A stretch of 64,000 nt of DNA. Source: Anarhynchus alexandrinus (lineage: Eukaryota; Chordata; Aves; Charadriiformes; Charadriidae). The notes below the pieces were generated by a model. That model did not search any database. It saw nothing but the letters and a program-made list of their open reading frames with translations, and was not told the DNA's origin. The translations under genes were made by a program, and so were the position numbers. The stretch lies in NCBI GenBank assembly GCA_008711295.1, contig VUYV01000214.1, positions 1,019,210 to 1,083,209 on the forward strand, given 5' to 3'. Shown here one piece after another: positions 1-32,500 of the stretch (positions are counted from its first letter, which is position 1; the number at the start of each line of letters is the position of its first letter).

Positions 1-3
1 TAC

Positions 4-2855
4 ATCTTTTTCCTGGATGGTACACTCCTTGCAGTAGTAGGCATCAGACACTCCCGGACCCCCGCAGATCACACAACGCCCTTGGTACGAGCCGTAGTTA
101 CACTCATCACATATGCGCACAAGAGTGCAGGGCCGCACATAGGAGTCACAGATCACGCATTTGCCATCACCTGCAAATACAGCAGAGCCTTTGGTTACAG
201 AACATCCTTTTCTCCACCCCCACATCGAAGAGGAAAAGCTTCCTAGTCAAAGAACTTGGCTGTACACTCAAAAACAATAAAATTGAACTGCAGAAATTCA
301 TCTTGCAGGCACAAAGTTCAACTTTGCATTTGCACACAGATTTGAGAAGAACAAGGGCCAGTAGGCTGCAATATTTGAGTTCTTTTTTTCCTTTTTGTTT
401 TTAATCGTGCATTCACAATCAGAGAAGAAACCCAAAGTCACATTTGTGATTAGCAAACACCTGCTTAGATCATACCATTACTTTTGCTCTAGAACTTTTC
501 CTGAATTTTTGATTTGTGAAAAAATGCTGGACTGACAGGACTAGCGTCCTTACCTACACAGAAGCAGCAGTGTAAGCTTCTCCCACAGTGCCACATCAAC
601 AAAAGTCTGGAGTTACTATCCTCAAAGAGATGAGATAAGAGATTGTACCCGTAGTCCTTTTAATCCTTCATCTGTGAGAAGGCCAAAGAAAGGGCAAACT
701 GGCATAAACAGCCATTTCACAAAAGTTCCTCTTGCTTTCTCACAAGGAACTGAGTGAAACTCAAGTACTCATATCATACAGGCAAGCTGCCATCAGACGC
801 CATTGACAGTCTCTGCTGTGCTGGACCTTATCCAAAACACTGACCTAGGGATGAAAGGCTTCATATCCTATTACCAGTTCGCATGGCATCTAATCCTGAC
901 TCCCACAAACAGCCCATCTAACCTGCTCTTAAATCTCCAGCACGACAGCCCTCAACCTGTTTCAGTGCTGAGTGCTCCTGAAAACAATCTTGTTGCTTCA
1001 GACTTTGCTTATTTTCATACTATTTTTGAGTCACAAACTAGTCATCTTATTTGTTCTGTTCCCCTACGAGGATCTAATGGCAGATCATACTCTTTCTTCT
1101 CTTCTACAGTTGAGCACTGGCATTTGATTCCGTGGGTTTTTTTCTGTTGTAACTCCAGATGTTCTCCCACCACAACCATTTCCTATTCTCCTAGATGCTG
1201 AAGGGAACCTTTCTCAAGGTGTAAAGAAATCAGATTCCAAAAATGCATTTTTTTCTCTGCTTTTAAATGATCAGGCTGATTGTTTTGTATTACAGATTAA
1301 AAAGAATCAAGCAAAAAGTCACTGTAGCCTCAATCATTGAAAATGCTGGTAGCATATACTCTAGAACAGCATGCATTTGTGTGACAATCTTTATGAGCAT
1401 GTAACTTTGTAAGGATTCATTGATTTACACTTGCAATACACAAGTAACTGTTCCCATGTCAGAGTGTGATATCAAGTTTGTGGTTAAAGCAAAACTGAAT
1501 CAAATCCCTAAATCCAAACTCTGCACTCCAACCATGTTCTCAAGCAACTATATGTAGAAGCTATACTTACATTTTTCACAGAGTCTTCCGATTGCTGTAA
1601 GAAGAAAAAGAAGAAAAAAATTATTTGAGACAGAAGCGGGAGCTTGAATGTCAAATAATTATCTTCTGCACTGAGAGGCTGTTAAAAACAAAACAAAACA
1701 AAACAAAACTAAACCACAGAAACAGTTGAGCATAAATACAAATGTATTTCTGATAAACAACATATATCCTCCTGGAGACAATTACCAAAATTTAAGGCAG
1801 CCCAAATACCTTTTTCACTTTAGAGCACAGAGTTAAATGTGTCTTAGAATTCTTGTCACTTGTCTAGGAAACTCACAACAATTATGTTGGTAACTTGGAT
1901 AAATACCATAAATATAAAGTTCTAAAGACCAGATGTCCATCTTTACAAAGACTAAATAGTGATTCATTTGAAATTTGAGGGTCAAGGGATTAATCAGGCT
2001 GGAAATGAATTTTCAACATAGATAGTCTGGGAGCTGCATTAACTATTCTAAAAAGAAGTTTCCTACAGACAGTGCAGATGAATATAATATTTTGTGCTTA
2101 CAGTTTTTTCAGAAAATTGCATGTTAAATTTGCTTTTCCAAGGAGTGAAAAAAATCTGGAAGAGGCATCTCAAATTCTAATCTTGTATAAGACTTCTTTA
2201 AGACTTGGCAGGGCAAATTCTGACCCAAGCGACAAGAACAAAGCTACGTCTGTATACAAGCATAACCTGAAAAGCAATTTTATCTTGCAGCCGGAAAGAT
2301 GCTCCCAGCCCTGGCTGAAGCCTCCAGCTCGTTTTCCCGGCTGCACTGGCGCGGCCAACTCAACAGGAGTAAAGTCCCTCAAAATCACATTTTTCTGTGT
2401 ACAGCCATCAACTTCACCTGCCCCCCAACACCTGAGGAAGAAGAGGCTGCTGTCACGCAGGCGTTAAAGCCATTCAACTCTACCGAGAGAGGCCCAGGAG
2501 CACCTCGGGACGAGCCCCGGGAGAAGCACCCGGGACAGGGTTAGGACCGAGAGCCTTCCTTACCGAGCCTCCGCTCCCGCTGCAAGGGAGGGACCCAGAA
2601 AACACGGCAGAACGTAAAAATAAAAGCGAAATAAAATAGGGAGGGAGGAGCGAGGCGGGCGCCCCTCCCCCCCGCCAGGCCTAACGGCCACGCGCGCGCG
2701 CCTAACGGCCGCTGAACGGCACCCCCGCGCCCCACCCCGCNCCCACCCCGCCCTCGCCCCGCAGCGGTGAGGTGGGGGGGGACACCACCCCCCCGGGACT
2801 CACCGACGCCCGCCTGCTTGCGGCAGAAGATGAGGTCCGGGTGGTGTTTGGCCAT
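4..2855 (-). CDS. PHF5A: PHF5A (SF3B complex subunit), coding exons 1-3, 3' partial
   Basis: Coding exons on the minus strand are 2855-2804, 1594-1571 and 170-4, giving 81 codons in phase. The donor after base 4 (gta at 3-1) leads to a last exon outside the window; the family is 110 residues long. The product is the small zinc-binding PHD-like knot protein of the U2 snRNP SF3B complex, which helps hold the branch-point adenosine in the nucleus. Twelve cysteines of its zinc clusters are visible (11, 23, 26, 30, 33, 40, 46, 49, 58, 61, 72, 75). Lys29 (a reported acetylation site) and Tyr36 (mutated in pladienolide-resistant human cells) are present. The visible 81 residues look identical to human as I remember it. 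The start has a strong context (gccATGG). Introns are 1595-2803 and 171-1570. The gene shares its promoter with ACO2 head-to-head. Identification is very secure. Confidence 0.97.
1685..1709. repeat. (AAAAC)n simple repeat in PHF5A intron 1
   Basis: About five uninterrupted AAAAC units lie in PHF5A intron 1. No mobile-element body is recognisable next to them. An A-rich tract a little upstream (about 1601-1620) borders exon 2. Confidence 0.7.
2741..2741. other. single N, probable collapsed assembly gap (PHF5A intron 1)
   Basis: An undetermined base lies in a C-rich tract. The ten bases on its left (cccaccccgc) are repeated exactly on its right, as if two contig ends were joined without removing an overlap. 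It lies within PHF5A intron 1, so no coding sequence is affected. Confidence 0.6.
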
Positions 2856-3222
2856 GGCGACGCGACACCCGCCTAGCGCTACCGCCCCGCGCGCTCACCT
2901 CCGACCCGCGCGCCCCGCCGCCCCCGGTCCTGGCTGGGGTGAGGGGAGCGCCTGCCAAAGCGCCGCTCCCAACGGGAACGCCGGAGTGCCGTCGCGCGGA
3001 GGGCTGCCAAGAAAATCCTATGCGCGGAAACGCTCCGCCGTTAACCTTCTCCCGTCCAGGGAGGACCCGCGCCTTGGCCGGTGGTCACCTTCTTGGCGTG
3101 TATACTTCCCTGCCAGGACCTGTGAGGCCCCGCCCCCGCGGCGCCCCCGCCCGCGCGCCGGAGGTGTGAAAGGGGCGGCGTGACGCCATCGGGGCGCGAC
3201 TTCATCTTTGTCAGTGAACAAA
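2856..3222. promoter_or_regulatory. Bidirectional CpG-rich promoter of PHF5A and ACO2
   Basis: Only 367 bases separate the two divergent start codons, so both 5' UTRs and both core promoters must fit here. The stretch is very GC- and CpG-rich and has no clear TATA box. A YY1-like AAAATGGCG overlaps the ACO2 start codon. The CpG-rich zone runs on into both first introns (about 2640-3690). Which motif drives which gene cannot be read from sequence alone. Confidence 0.8.

Positions 3223-3226
<4 letters not shown>
3202..3226 (+). promoter_or_regulatory. ACO2: Iron-responsive element (IRE) in ACO2 5' UTR
   Basis: The hexaloop CAGTGA (3212-3217) fits the IRE consensus CAGWGH. A five-pair upper stem joins TTTGT (3207-3211) to ACAAA (3218-3222). 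C3206 is the unpaired bulge one helix below the loop. The lower stem pairs C3203-A3204-T3205 with A3223-T3224-G3225, plus a T3202-G3226 wobble. The start codon therefore sits inside the stem. Mammalian ACO2 mRNA carries a translational IRE in the same place, bound by IRP1/IRP2 when iron is low. The loop here ends in A, where I recall C in human. IRP binding in this species is inferred. Confidence 0.9.
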
Positions 3227-23900
<20,674 letters not shown>

Positions 23901-23981
23901 GTGCGCACAATGTCCCCAGCGCACTGGACTCGATTCAGCTTTGGCATTTTCATGAAAGTGCAATTCCATGCCTACTGTTGG

Positions 23982-23987
23982 AATAAA
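23982..23987 (+). terminator. ACO2: ACO2 proximal polyadenylation signal
   Basis: AATAAA lies 81 bases after the stop codon and is followed by a T-rich stretch (ttcctttttgtt at about 24011-24022). It would give a very short 3' UTR of roughly 100 bases. Confidence 0.8.
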
Positions 23988-24239
23988 TGTCTGATCAAAT
24001 GTTAACCATAGCTTCCTTTTTGTTATGGCACTTCCTCTTCACTGACACTATGAAAAGGGAGTGCAGCTAGGCTTACATTTTGTCTTTTAAATTCCCCAGC
24101 TCCCTTTTTCTATTTTGGCTCAATTTCGGTTGTCCCACAGTTATTTATATTTGGAAATAACCGGCTAAGGTGGGTTTGTCTGCTCAGTTGGTTGTTTTCT
24201 GCCCATTCACTTTACTGATGGCTAAAGACATAAAATGAA

Positions 24240-24245
24240 AATAAA
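24240..24245 (+). terminator. ACO2: ACO2 distal polyadenylation signal
   Basis: A second AATAAA on the same strand, 258 bases further on, is followed by a GT-rich element (ttgtgttgtt at about 24268-24277). This is the usual layout of a working site and would lengthen the 3' UTR to about 360 bases. Confidence 0.65.
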
Positions 24246-25441
24246 GAATGTGACCATCTCTTCTGCCTTGTGTTGTTACATCCATAATCCTGCTCCTCAG
24301 CCCGTCACTGTTGCTGGGAGGGTGGGAAAGAACTTCTTGGAGACACAAGATGGTACCTGCCCAGTTCTTATTCTGTAAATTGTTGCTGTGCACAAAAACA
24401 CATGGTAAAAATAGAGCCTTCACAGCTGTCTTGCACTGTGTATCCCTTGACATTGCCCTAGTGCAGGCTCTACTCACAACTGTCACTGCCTTCCCAACTA
24501 CATTTCTGTCCAGGGCAACAGTGACACTACTGCAGCAATGACAAACTTCCAAGGAGCAAGTGATTTACATGCTTTCCCAGTATTGTGCAGTAAACTAGTT
24601 CCCTCAAGCACAGCTTGCCTTCTCTGCAGCAGAAGACTGATGTTGAGGAGTATCTCGTTAGATACAACCACCACCTTGCTACGCTCCTGGGAGCTCTGAC
24701 CCTGTAAAAGGGACCTGAGGGCAACAGCTACTTGGAGGTACCTGGAGTGTTTTCTCCCCCTAGGCACTACCCCAGAACAGGCACTGTGGAAGCCTCTCTG
24801 GCTGTTGAGGCTCTAACCTGCTTCATTCACATTTCCACCTCTACAAACAGCTGGGGGTGTTCTGCAACCAGTTTTTTTCCACCACGTCTAGATGATTGCA
24901 TGTCTGAGCACTACTGCTCTATAGACAGCATTCAGTAAAGCTTATTGTGTGCGCAGATGGACCTCAGTTACTATGTGAACCTAAAGAATTCTAGGCTCTC
25001 TTTTAATTAGGGCAATGCACCAGGAATAACAGTTCAGAATTAAGGGGTTCTAACAACACTGCAGGGAGGGCGCTGGTGACTCAGGCTTTGTTGTCACAGT
25101 TGGAGGTTAAGCAGACCCGCTACCCCAGGGAATTATAGTCCCTTCCTGCCAAACGTGGCTAGCTTTGTAATTATGTGCAACATCACTTGCTTGGCAATGG
25201 GCCCTGCATAGATTTTACTCACTGTTTTGTTCCCCCCCTTTCCTTTCACTGCTGTCAGGGAGGGTGATGGCAATTGTTTGTTATTGGCTGTTAGAGCAGA
25301 GCAAAGCGTTGGTCTCAACACTGCCTGCCTTGAAATCCAAGTAGCTAAACTGCAGGAGGCAACTTTTTCCTTCCTGCTAGGCAGGAAGCTAATAGTTTCC
25401 CCACAAATTGTACAGGAAGGCAGGCTGTGTGGTTTTTACTA

Positions 25442-25447
25442 TTTATT
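25442..25447 (-). terminator. POLR3H: Candidate POLR3H polyadenylation signal
   Basis: TTTATT on the plus strand reads AATAAA on the minus strand, about 810 bases after the POLR3H stop codon. A minus-strand ATTAAA at 25007-25002 is an alternative. The remaining interval to the ACO2 distal site (about 24270-25430) shows no gene or repeat I can support. Confidence 0.45.
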
Positions 25448-26254
25448 CCATTTCTGGTCTAAACACCCCCTCCACAAACAAGTATTTAACTTGCTCAAAG
25501 CAGCCTTGGTCCATTTCAGTTCATAATTACGTATTTTCAGTCAAACTCCTGCAAAGTTTAGCTCATTCTACATAAATACAGCCCACCCAGTAAAGTATTT
25601 CCATCCTGCACAATAAGCAGCCTGTAGCCTTCCACAGTGGTCATCTTCACAGAGCCTAAGCCACTTTTTGGGTAAACCACCGTCATTCCAGTTCTCTTTG
25701 GCTGACTTCATCCATGGGTTAAGTTCCCATTCTGAGCAGAACATTACCCCCGCCCTCCCAGCAGCAGCATTTTCCAGGCCCACAGAGTACCGCACCTCTA
25801 TTAACTCTACTCTTTTGCTGTTTCTTCTCCGTTTCCTGTCAAAAGAACGGCAGGTTTCTACCCCTCAGAGATCAAGCTCTCAGCCCAAGGGAGTGATCCA
25901 TCTTGACAAGCATTCTCTCTCGCTTTCACTCACTGAAGTCGACTCTCTTCTTAATTCAGGCAAGTAAAGACCTCCCCAGTTTTCCCTCCAGGGCAGGAGA
26001 CCAAAGCTCCAGCTGAGTTTGTTGCTGCTGCGCTCAAGGCTTTTTTGTGCCTGTAAATTCACTTCTACAGATCAGCGAAGACATTTCTTGAAAGCAACTG
26101 TCTTGATCTGGCAGGTTGGAAGCTGAAGGGGAAACAGAGAATGGCAGGTCTAATTTCTCATTCAGCTTCAGAGGAGCAATGAGCACCAGCAGGATCCCAT
26201 AATCCCCCAAACATCCACCGGAAAGACTTTCTGCAGAGCAGGCTATGATTGCAG

Positions 26255-29200
26255 CTAACTGTTTGTCCACCACGACAGGAGGCCCAGGCCTGGTTCACTG
26301 ATTGATCCCTGTTCACAGAGAGAAGAAGAGTGCAATTATGAACTGCATACACAACACAGAGTATATACATGAATATACAGAATCTCTCCCACCTGAGTTA
26401 TGGATGAGGTATTCACTTTTTTTTCCTATCAGCTTGCCCCAGCACTTGCCCAGACTCCTTTAAACCTTGTCAACACTACACCAAACCTTCAACACTTGAA
26501 AAATCAAGCACTTGCCCATTCCACCTCTTGACTGTCCCAACACACTACAGCTGTGAGAAAACACAGCTTTCATTGGTTTAGATCCATCTGTCTCCTGCAT
26601 TGTCCTCAGGTGGGTCTTACGCCAAAACACCGCATGGTTTAGCTGCTGTGTAAACCCTGATGTAGTTCTCCCGGCTCTGTGCGCCTTGTATGCTCACTCC
26701 CACCTGCAGATCCGGCATCCGCAGTCTGCTTTAAATCAGCCTCCCAGTGGGAACTCCACCACCCACCACAATGCGTTCCAATGAAAACACACAGCAAACA
26801 CAGAGCGACCACAAGAACAATCTCTTCTCCCTTTTTCCACTCCTTTCATTTTGTGACTCTGCTTGCTTCACAGTCAGCTTAAAGCAATCAGTTCCTTGGG
26901 AAAGGGTTGCTTTTTTAGACACAGAATAAACCACAACGTTCACAAAGCTCTATGAATTGTGCACATAGTTACCACAAGAGTGTAGGGTGCCTCTTTCTTC
27001 TGGACTTCTTCTGTGGCATTGGAAGTGGAGGCCTCTGCAGAGCTCGGACCTGTCGGTGATGTATCGACAAATGTTTCATCCACAACTCGGAAGCGGATCT
27101 CCTCCCCAATGTCCATGTAAAGGTCATGGGCCCCTTCTTCTGTCTCATATTCCCACACCCACACCTGCTCTGCTTCATCGCTGGCCACACCAAGCGTTAA
27201 GGAAGGAAACAATCAGTATTCTGCCTGACAGATCCCTTTCTGACAGTTTTGGGAACAGACTCAATTCAAAGCCTTTTCACAATTATTTCTCAAACTGCAG
27301 TGCGCTGTCCCAGGTCATCATCTGCACAGCCCAGGAACCCCGTCTTCTTTCTGTTTTTCCTGCTTCAAGGTGTACACTGCTGGGCAGACTTGGGGTTACT
27401 CCCACCCCCCCAAAAAAAGACAAAAAAACCCCTAACCAAACAAAACCCCTCAAACCCAAGAAGACCTTGCCTACCACAAATAAGTACATTAGACACACCA
27501 TGTATCTAGACATTACATGATGTGGGAAAACCGGCATTTCGTCTTCAGCAGCAGCCAAGACTAGAGGCAGGGATTACAATGCGGTTGTTTGGGCGACACT
27601 GCCATTCATTTCTATCAGCGAGCACAATGATCCTGCAAAACCTAATAAGCGTGAGGCCTGTCTAGCTGCGATAACAGTCTGCGGGACTTGCCCGACACAA
27701 CAGCTTAGCTTCTGCCACTGAGCACCTTCATTGTTGCAGTAGTGAATGCCTGTTGGGCCAGCACTGCACAATCTTTTGAAATGAAGTAGTAAAGTTATCA
27801 AAGGTGATCAAAGGATACAACTTAGCTGGCTGCTGCAGGGATTCTGGTGGGATGACAATATCGTCAAAGAATCCAATAGAAACTGTGGAGAAAATAATTT
27901 GATTAAGACTGAAACGCTTCTTCGCAAATGATGTACCACAGCAATTCCTAAAATGCATTTCTAGACTCATTCTCCTTCCTCTTTCAGGAAGGACGTCTGA
28001 GATCATGCAGGAATTATTCTTTGAGCCACAGTGCTCAATTTCAGTTGGCAGCAAAGCAACCACCCAGCCGAAAGTACATACAGCAACAGAGGGCACAGTC
28101 TTCATGCCCGCTGGGAAAGGAAAAGGCTGTTTGGAGCAGGGCTGGAGATGAAAGCGTTCCAAGAAATGAGTCAGATGCTATAGAGGTCTGTGACAGAAAA
28201 GAGCTTAGAAATCACAGATATAACATGTTAAATAAAAAACAACATGAAGTTAGAACAGCCCCCATCTCCCTCTTGAGATTTCACAATATTGAATTTTATC
28301 AGAGCGTGGACATGCCCAAATTCAGCAACAAATGCACCCAAGATAATCTTATTGTCCTAACTTAACAACTGAGCAGAGGCGCTTGCTTGCATGGAATACT
28401 CCTACAAGAAAGGAAAGCAACTCATCAATTATGTATTCCATGAATCTGACAGCACTTTGTGCTCACAAAGACGTTCCCCTGACAAGTTTTCAGGTACAGG
28501 AAACAATCAAGAATTTGCACGGAACTATAGGGAAGGTACATCAGACCAACACGAGCTGATACTACCACTTTAAAAAAGAAGTTCTGTTAACTGAAGCAAG
28601 AAAATGAACCCAGTCTATGCTCCAGATGGGCCTGCCTGTTCTTGGGCATGCACATGAATGACAAAAGGAAAGGGGAGTGCAGACAAAACCATCAAGGGCA
28701 GGGGAAGCTGCCAGGCTTGAACTACCGACCACCCTCAGATCAGAGCAGCGCTAGAGGCCAGCAACAGTCTTTAACCAGCCTACAGACGCACTATACAACC
28801 CAAAATCACAGTATCTCAACAGACCCAAGAGCTCTGCAGCTCCTGCATCCCTAACGTTAGAAGTTGCGGTTTACCGTGAACGCCATCCTGACTGCAGCTT
28901 TTAATCTGTCCAATCAGAATCTCATCCAGGAAGGGATGGAAGACCACATAGCGGAAATGCACTTAAAAGAAAACAGATCATTAATGTTATGTCCATGTTA
29001 GTGAACAATACTCCTTCCACAGGGTGGCAGCCATTAAAACAAAATCTGACATCCTATCTGCCGTCTGAAATGCTTAACCCAGCTTCTTTTACAATTTCCT
29101 TACAGGCACTGATTAGATAAAAAAATGAGAATAATTTCCCAATTCCTAACTGTTTTGTATGAATTATGACAGCTGTCAATCAGCAACCTCCTGTTCTCTG

Positions 29201-32039
29201 CTCTTCAAGCTCGCAAGAGTTTAAGTTCACAGAATAAAACTATAAATGAAGACCATGGAGCAGAACCTCTGCTTTAGTTATGACGTGACCACTCCTGCAC
29301 AATGCTTCAAGGCCAAGAATATCAGTTGTAATTATACTTTCTCGTAATATTTCCGCTCCTTCTTTTTCAGCAATGCGGTATTTTCTTTAAATGAAATATT
29401 TTATATCAAATATTATCAAAGTAAATAAGATTCTCTAACATAACTGCATTTTTCGTTGAGGCCAAATAAAATGATGTTTCCAATGTCATTTATAAGTTAT
29501 AAGAAAGCTATACTAAGACAATCTTAGCCAAACAATTCTAATGAGCAATTTAACATCACTTTAGCTGTCCATACTCTGTGCTCCTCTTTTACATAAAAAT
29601 CAGGCAGTACATTAGAGAAAGAGTTATTACCAGACACGGCAGGATTTATTAAAGTGCTACCCCAGATTCTGAAAGCATGAGACTTTTTTCCAATCTCAGA
29701 GAGAATATATTCTCTTGCTTCAGTTCAAGGAGGAATTCAAAGTTAAGAAGCTGAATGGAGATTAAAGCAAGCAGGAAAGCCTGCCATTCTCCTTCAGTAT
29801 TAGAGAAGCTTTTATTTGCAGGGAGTGAGTTCTTTTGGAGTTAAAATTTAAACAAGGGGAACCACATACAGTCAGTCCAGTTCCCTTCCAATGGGAAACA
29901 TTTCATTTGCTCAAGCTACGCTTCCACATTGAAAATGGAAGCTAGAAAAAAATGCATCTCTTTCCAGTTTAAAGAAATTTATTTTAACTTTAAAAAATAT
30001 ATGAAATTTGCTTTTATGCATTTACTTCCAGGTTTTACTCAGGTGGATTTGCCAAAAGTCAAAGTAAAGAAATTAGTCATTTCCTGTTAAAAAAGAAAGT
30101 GACTAGAAATGTATGCTGAACCAGATCTGTCTAAGTCTCAAACAAAAATGTAGCAAAACTTCCAGCTAGGAAAACAGCATCAAATGCCATGCGAATGTTA
30201 TATTTAGAAACATGTTTCAACATTCTAGCTACAGAAAATAAGCTTCAAAAAGAAAAAAAAACACTAGACAAATGCAGAACAATTAATACAACTTATTTTC
30301 TATGTGCAGATTTCCAATAATTTTAAATTAAATTAATACCTTCCTTATTCCACACGTACAGCTCTAATTGTAAGACAGAAATGGACTGCTGGAGGAGGCA
30401 GACAAGACTGGCTATCTAAAGCTGTATTTGTACCCAAAAAAATGCAAAGGAAAGAGATATTTATCATGTTCCTTTTGCCCTCCTAAGAGGAACAGAGTTA
30501 AGGCTATGAACTTCTGTGAATTCCTTTAAATTTTCTTTCCCTAACAATTGAGCTCAGTTTACATTTCCAGATCACTAACCTGCAAAACTATACAACTGAG
30601 GAGAAAAATATACCTTTGGTATGTGATGCACCATCTCCAGGGAATATGTATGAATCTTCCAGCTTTGTGATATCATACAGACAGATGCAAAGGCCGACAT
30701 TGTATACAACCTGCTCAAAGAAAAAAAACTAATTAAAAAGCAATAAATCAAGCAAACCACCAGGTTAAATCAAGCAAACCATCAAAGTTATACACTGTGC
30801 ACACCTTTTCAAAAGAAGGCAACAGAAGGGTGGCAGGATGGGAGGCTGTTTTGGTACACTCCTTCAACAGCCCCAGACCTAACCACACTGCATTGTAGGG
30901 GAACCTCTAACTTACTCAAGTGTTACGGGAGAATGTGTTTTCATTGGCACTGGAAAGAGCATCGCTACAAACAGAAACCCTTGGGGTAATTGTCAGTGGT
31001 GAGAGAACTTCACCTGCCAAGATAGTAAACAGTTGCCCACAGACATCATTCACTAGCCCCACAGCTTGTCCAAAGGCTAAACATACTTTTTGCTAGAGTT
31101 ATACTCTCAGAAGCCTCTAGGTTTGCCTTTATCTTAAATTATATTAGATCTGGACAGAAATTAGGAGAACTCTTGGTTACTCTGCCACTTCTGAGACACT
31201 TTCACAGCCTACAAAATCTAAGGCACCTACTAGTCCTCAGTGGATGAGGGAAGAGTCTTGCTTTTCATACCCTGTCTATACAATCTGCACAATCACTTCA
31301 GGTTGCTCTTTTAGACTCTGTTCACAAACTGCATTTTGAGTCTTGCACCTGCCTCCCACTGAAGCCTGTATGCTAATCACAGTCCCAGAGGCTGCACAGG
31401 GAAACTGTGACCTCCTGGCCTACGACATAACACTTTTTTATACCCTGCACCAAAGACTAACTTCTTACTGCCACACTGTATTTCAAGTACTAAACACAGA
31501 CCAAGTCAGCTATTAACATCTGAATTTCTCTACCAGTATTACTGTTCTACATGTATTTACATCATCTTTTTAAAACTTCCCCCACTGGATGGATTAATTT
31601 GCATCCGTTTTTCAGGCTGCATTTCAGATTGCTACTCTACACACAAACCAGTAGTTACTCTCACTTCTCTTCCATGCTTCTCTGCCCTATCTGGCATCCC
31701 AGTATCTTCCCATTACAGCATTAGCCATTAGAAAAAAGTCCCCTTTGAGATGATACATGGCTCTCTCTTTGTTTACAGTCTCTGACATTTCAGTCTCTGG
31801 GGGTGGCCTTCACATCTAAACTATTTTGATACCTCACCCACACACCTCGTTAGAACGAGTAAAAGGAAGAAATGCTGAGGGATATTATACTATGCCTGCA
31901 TCAACCTGTGCATGACCCCCTGCTTTACCTTATTGGCCAATTTCTTGTTTAGCTCTTCCGCAATGGATTCATTCAGTTTCCTTTCAAACTGCCAGGGAGG
32001 AATTCTTACTGTGTCAGTCATCTCTACCAGGACAAACAT
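26255..32039 (-). CDS. POLR3H: POLR3H, RNA polymerase III subunit RPC8, complete (6 coding exons)
   Basis: Minus-strand exons are 32039-31929, 30710-30614, 28961-28875, 27882-27819, 27180-26973 and 26308-26255. They total 621 bases, 206 residues plus TAG. The product is the Rpb7-like half of the Pol III stalk. It pairs with CRCP/RPC9 in the nucleus and helps initiation on tRNA and 5S genes. The N-terminal SHS2-type domain covers about residues 1-80 (MFVLVEM...[10 protein letters not shown]). The S1/OB-fold half follows, including [24 protein letters not shown] in pieces across exons 4-5. Compared with the 204-residue human protein, two extra residues sit in the variable Ser/Glu-rich linker before KKEAPYTLV, and the end reads WWTNS. 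The start has an ideal Kozak context (gccaccATG). Intron 4 is U12-type; the others are ordinary GT-AG. ACO2 ends tail-to-tail with this gene. Confidence 0.97.
27196..27204 (-). promoter_or_regulatory. POLR3H: U12-type branch site, POLR3H intron 4
   Basis: The minus strand reads TTCCTTAAC, the exact U12 branch-point consensus. It ends 15 bases before exon 5, within the short spacing that minor introns require. There is no long polypyrimidine tract between it and the AG, which is also typical. Confidence 0.92.
27810..27818 (-). promoter_or_regulatory. POLR3H: U12-type 5' splice site, POLR3H intron 4
   Basis: The minus strand reads GTATCCTTT directly after exon 4, an exact match to the minor-spliceosome donor consensus (RTATCCTTT). 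It splits the Phe codon of AKFDEAE after its second base. Confidence 0.92.
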
Positions 32040-32055
32040 GGTGGCGGGGAGCGCC

Positions 32056-32500
32056 TCTGAGGAGAGAGAGAGAAGACACCAACAGCCTCAGAAACTGCGG
32101 CACTGCAGGGGCAACTAAGACCCCCAGTGACTGACGCGGGACGGGCCCGGGGAACCCTCCCCACAACGTCTTGCAAGGAGCTTAGTGGGGCAGCACCCTG
32201 CCTATCCCAAAATGGGGGGGGTAAGGGCGGGGGGGGGGGGAAGGGGGGGNGCGGCGGGCAGGCCGGGAGCAGGGAAACCCGCCCGGCCCGGCCCGGCGGG
32301 ACCGGGGCCGCAGCCGCTCCCTCACCCACCTGCCGCACGCCGAGCCCCACCGCGCGCTCCCCGGCCGTACGACAACTTCCGGCGCTTCAGCCAATCGGCC
32401 TCAGGGGGCGGGCTCGCAGCCTGATTGACGTGGGACGGAGAGCTCGCGGGACGCGGGGGCGGAGCAAGGCTCCGCCCCCCGGCGGCCATTTTGTCCCTCC
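32056..32500 (-). promoter_or_regulatory. POLR3H: POLR3H non-coding first exon, short intron and promoter
   Basis: A strong minus-strand acceptor (pyrimidine run ending ctcag) falls at 32058-32057, so 32056-32040 is 5' UTR in front of the ATG. The best matching donor is cag/gtgggt with exon end 32330, giving a 273-base intron and a non-coding exon starting upstream of 32330. The CpG-rich promoter beyond has an ETS-like ACTTCCGG (32375-32382), a CCAAT box (32391-32395), several GC boxes near 32405-32475 and a YY1-type site (32482-32493, CAAAATGGCCGC on the minus strand). The exact start is not visible. An N at 32250 inside the short intron marks an unresolved G-run. Confidence 0.65.
32250..32250. 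other. single N at end of G-rich run
   Basis: Follows a purine tract of almost pure G (about 32213-32249) inside the predicted first intron of POLR3H. It is probably an unresolved homopolymer or a small gap. No exon is affected in the model given here. Confidence 0.6.

Noticed and set aside
3208..3222. Upstream in-frame extension of ACO2 from a TTG codon
   Set aside because: The ATG at 3223 has a strong context (A at -3, G at +4), matches the human start, and the upstream bases form the IRE.
25568..25795. 75-codon minus-strand open frame after POLR3H
   Set aside because: Its translation looked protein-like (WELNPWMKSAKENW), but no family was recognised and it lies within the expected POLR3H 3' UTR.
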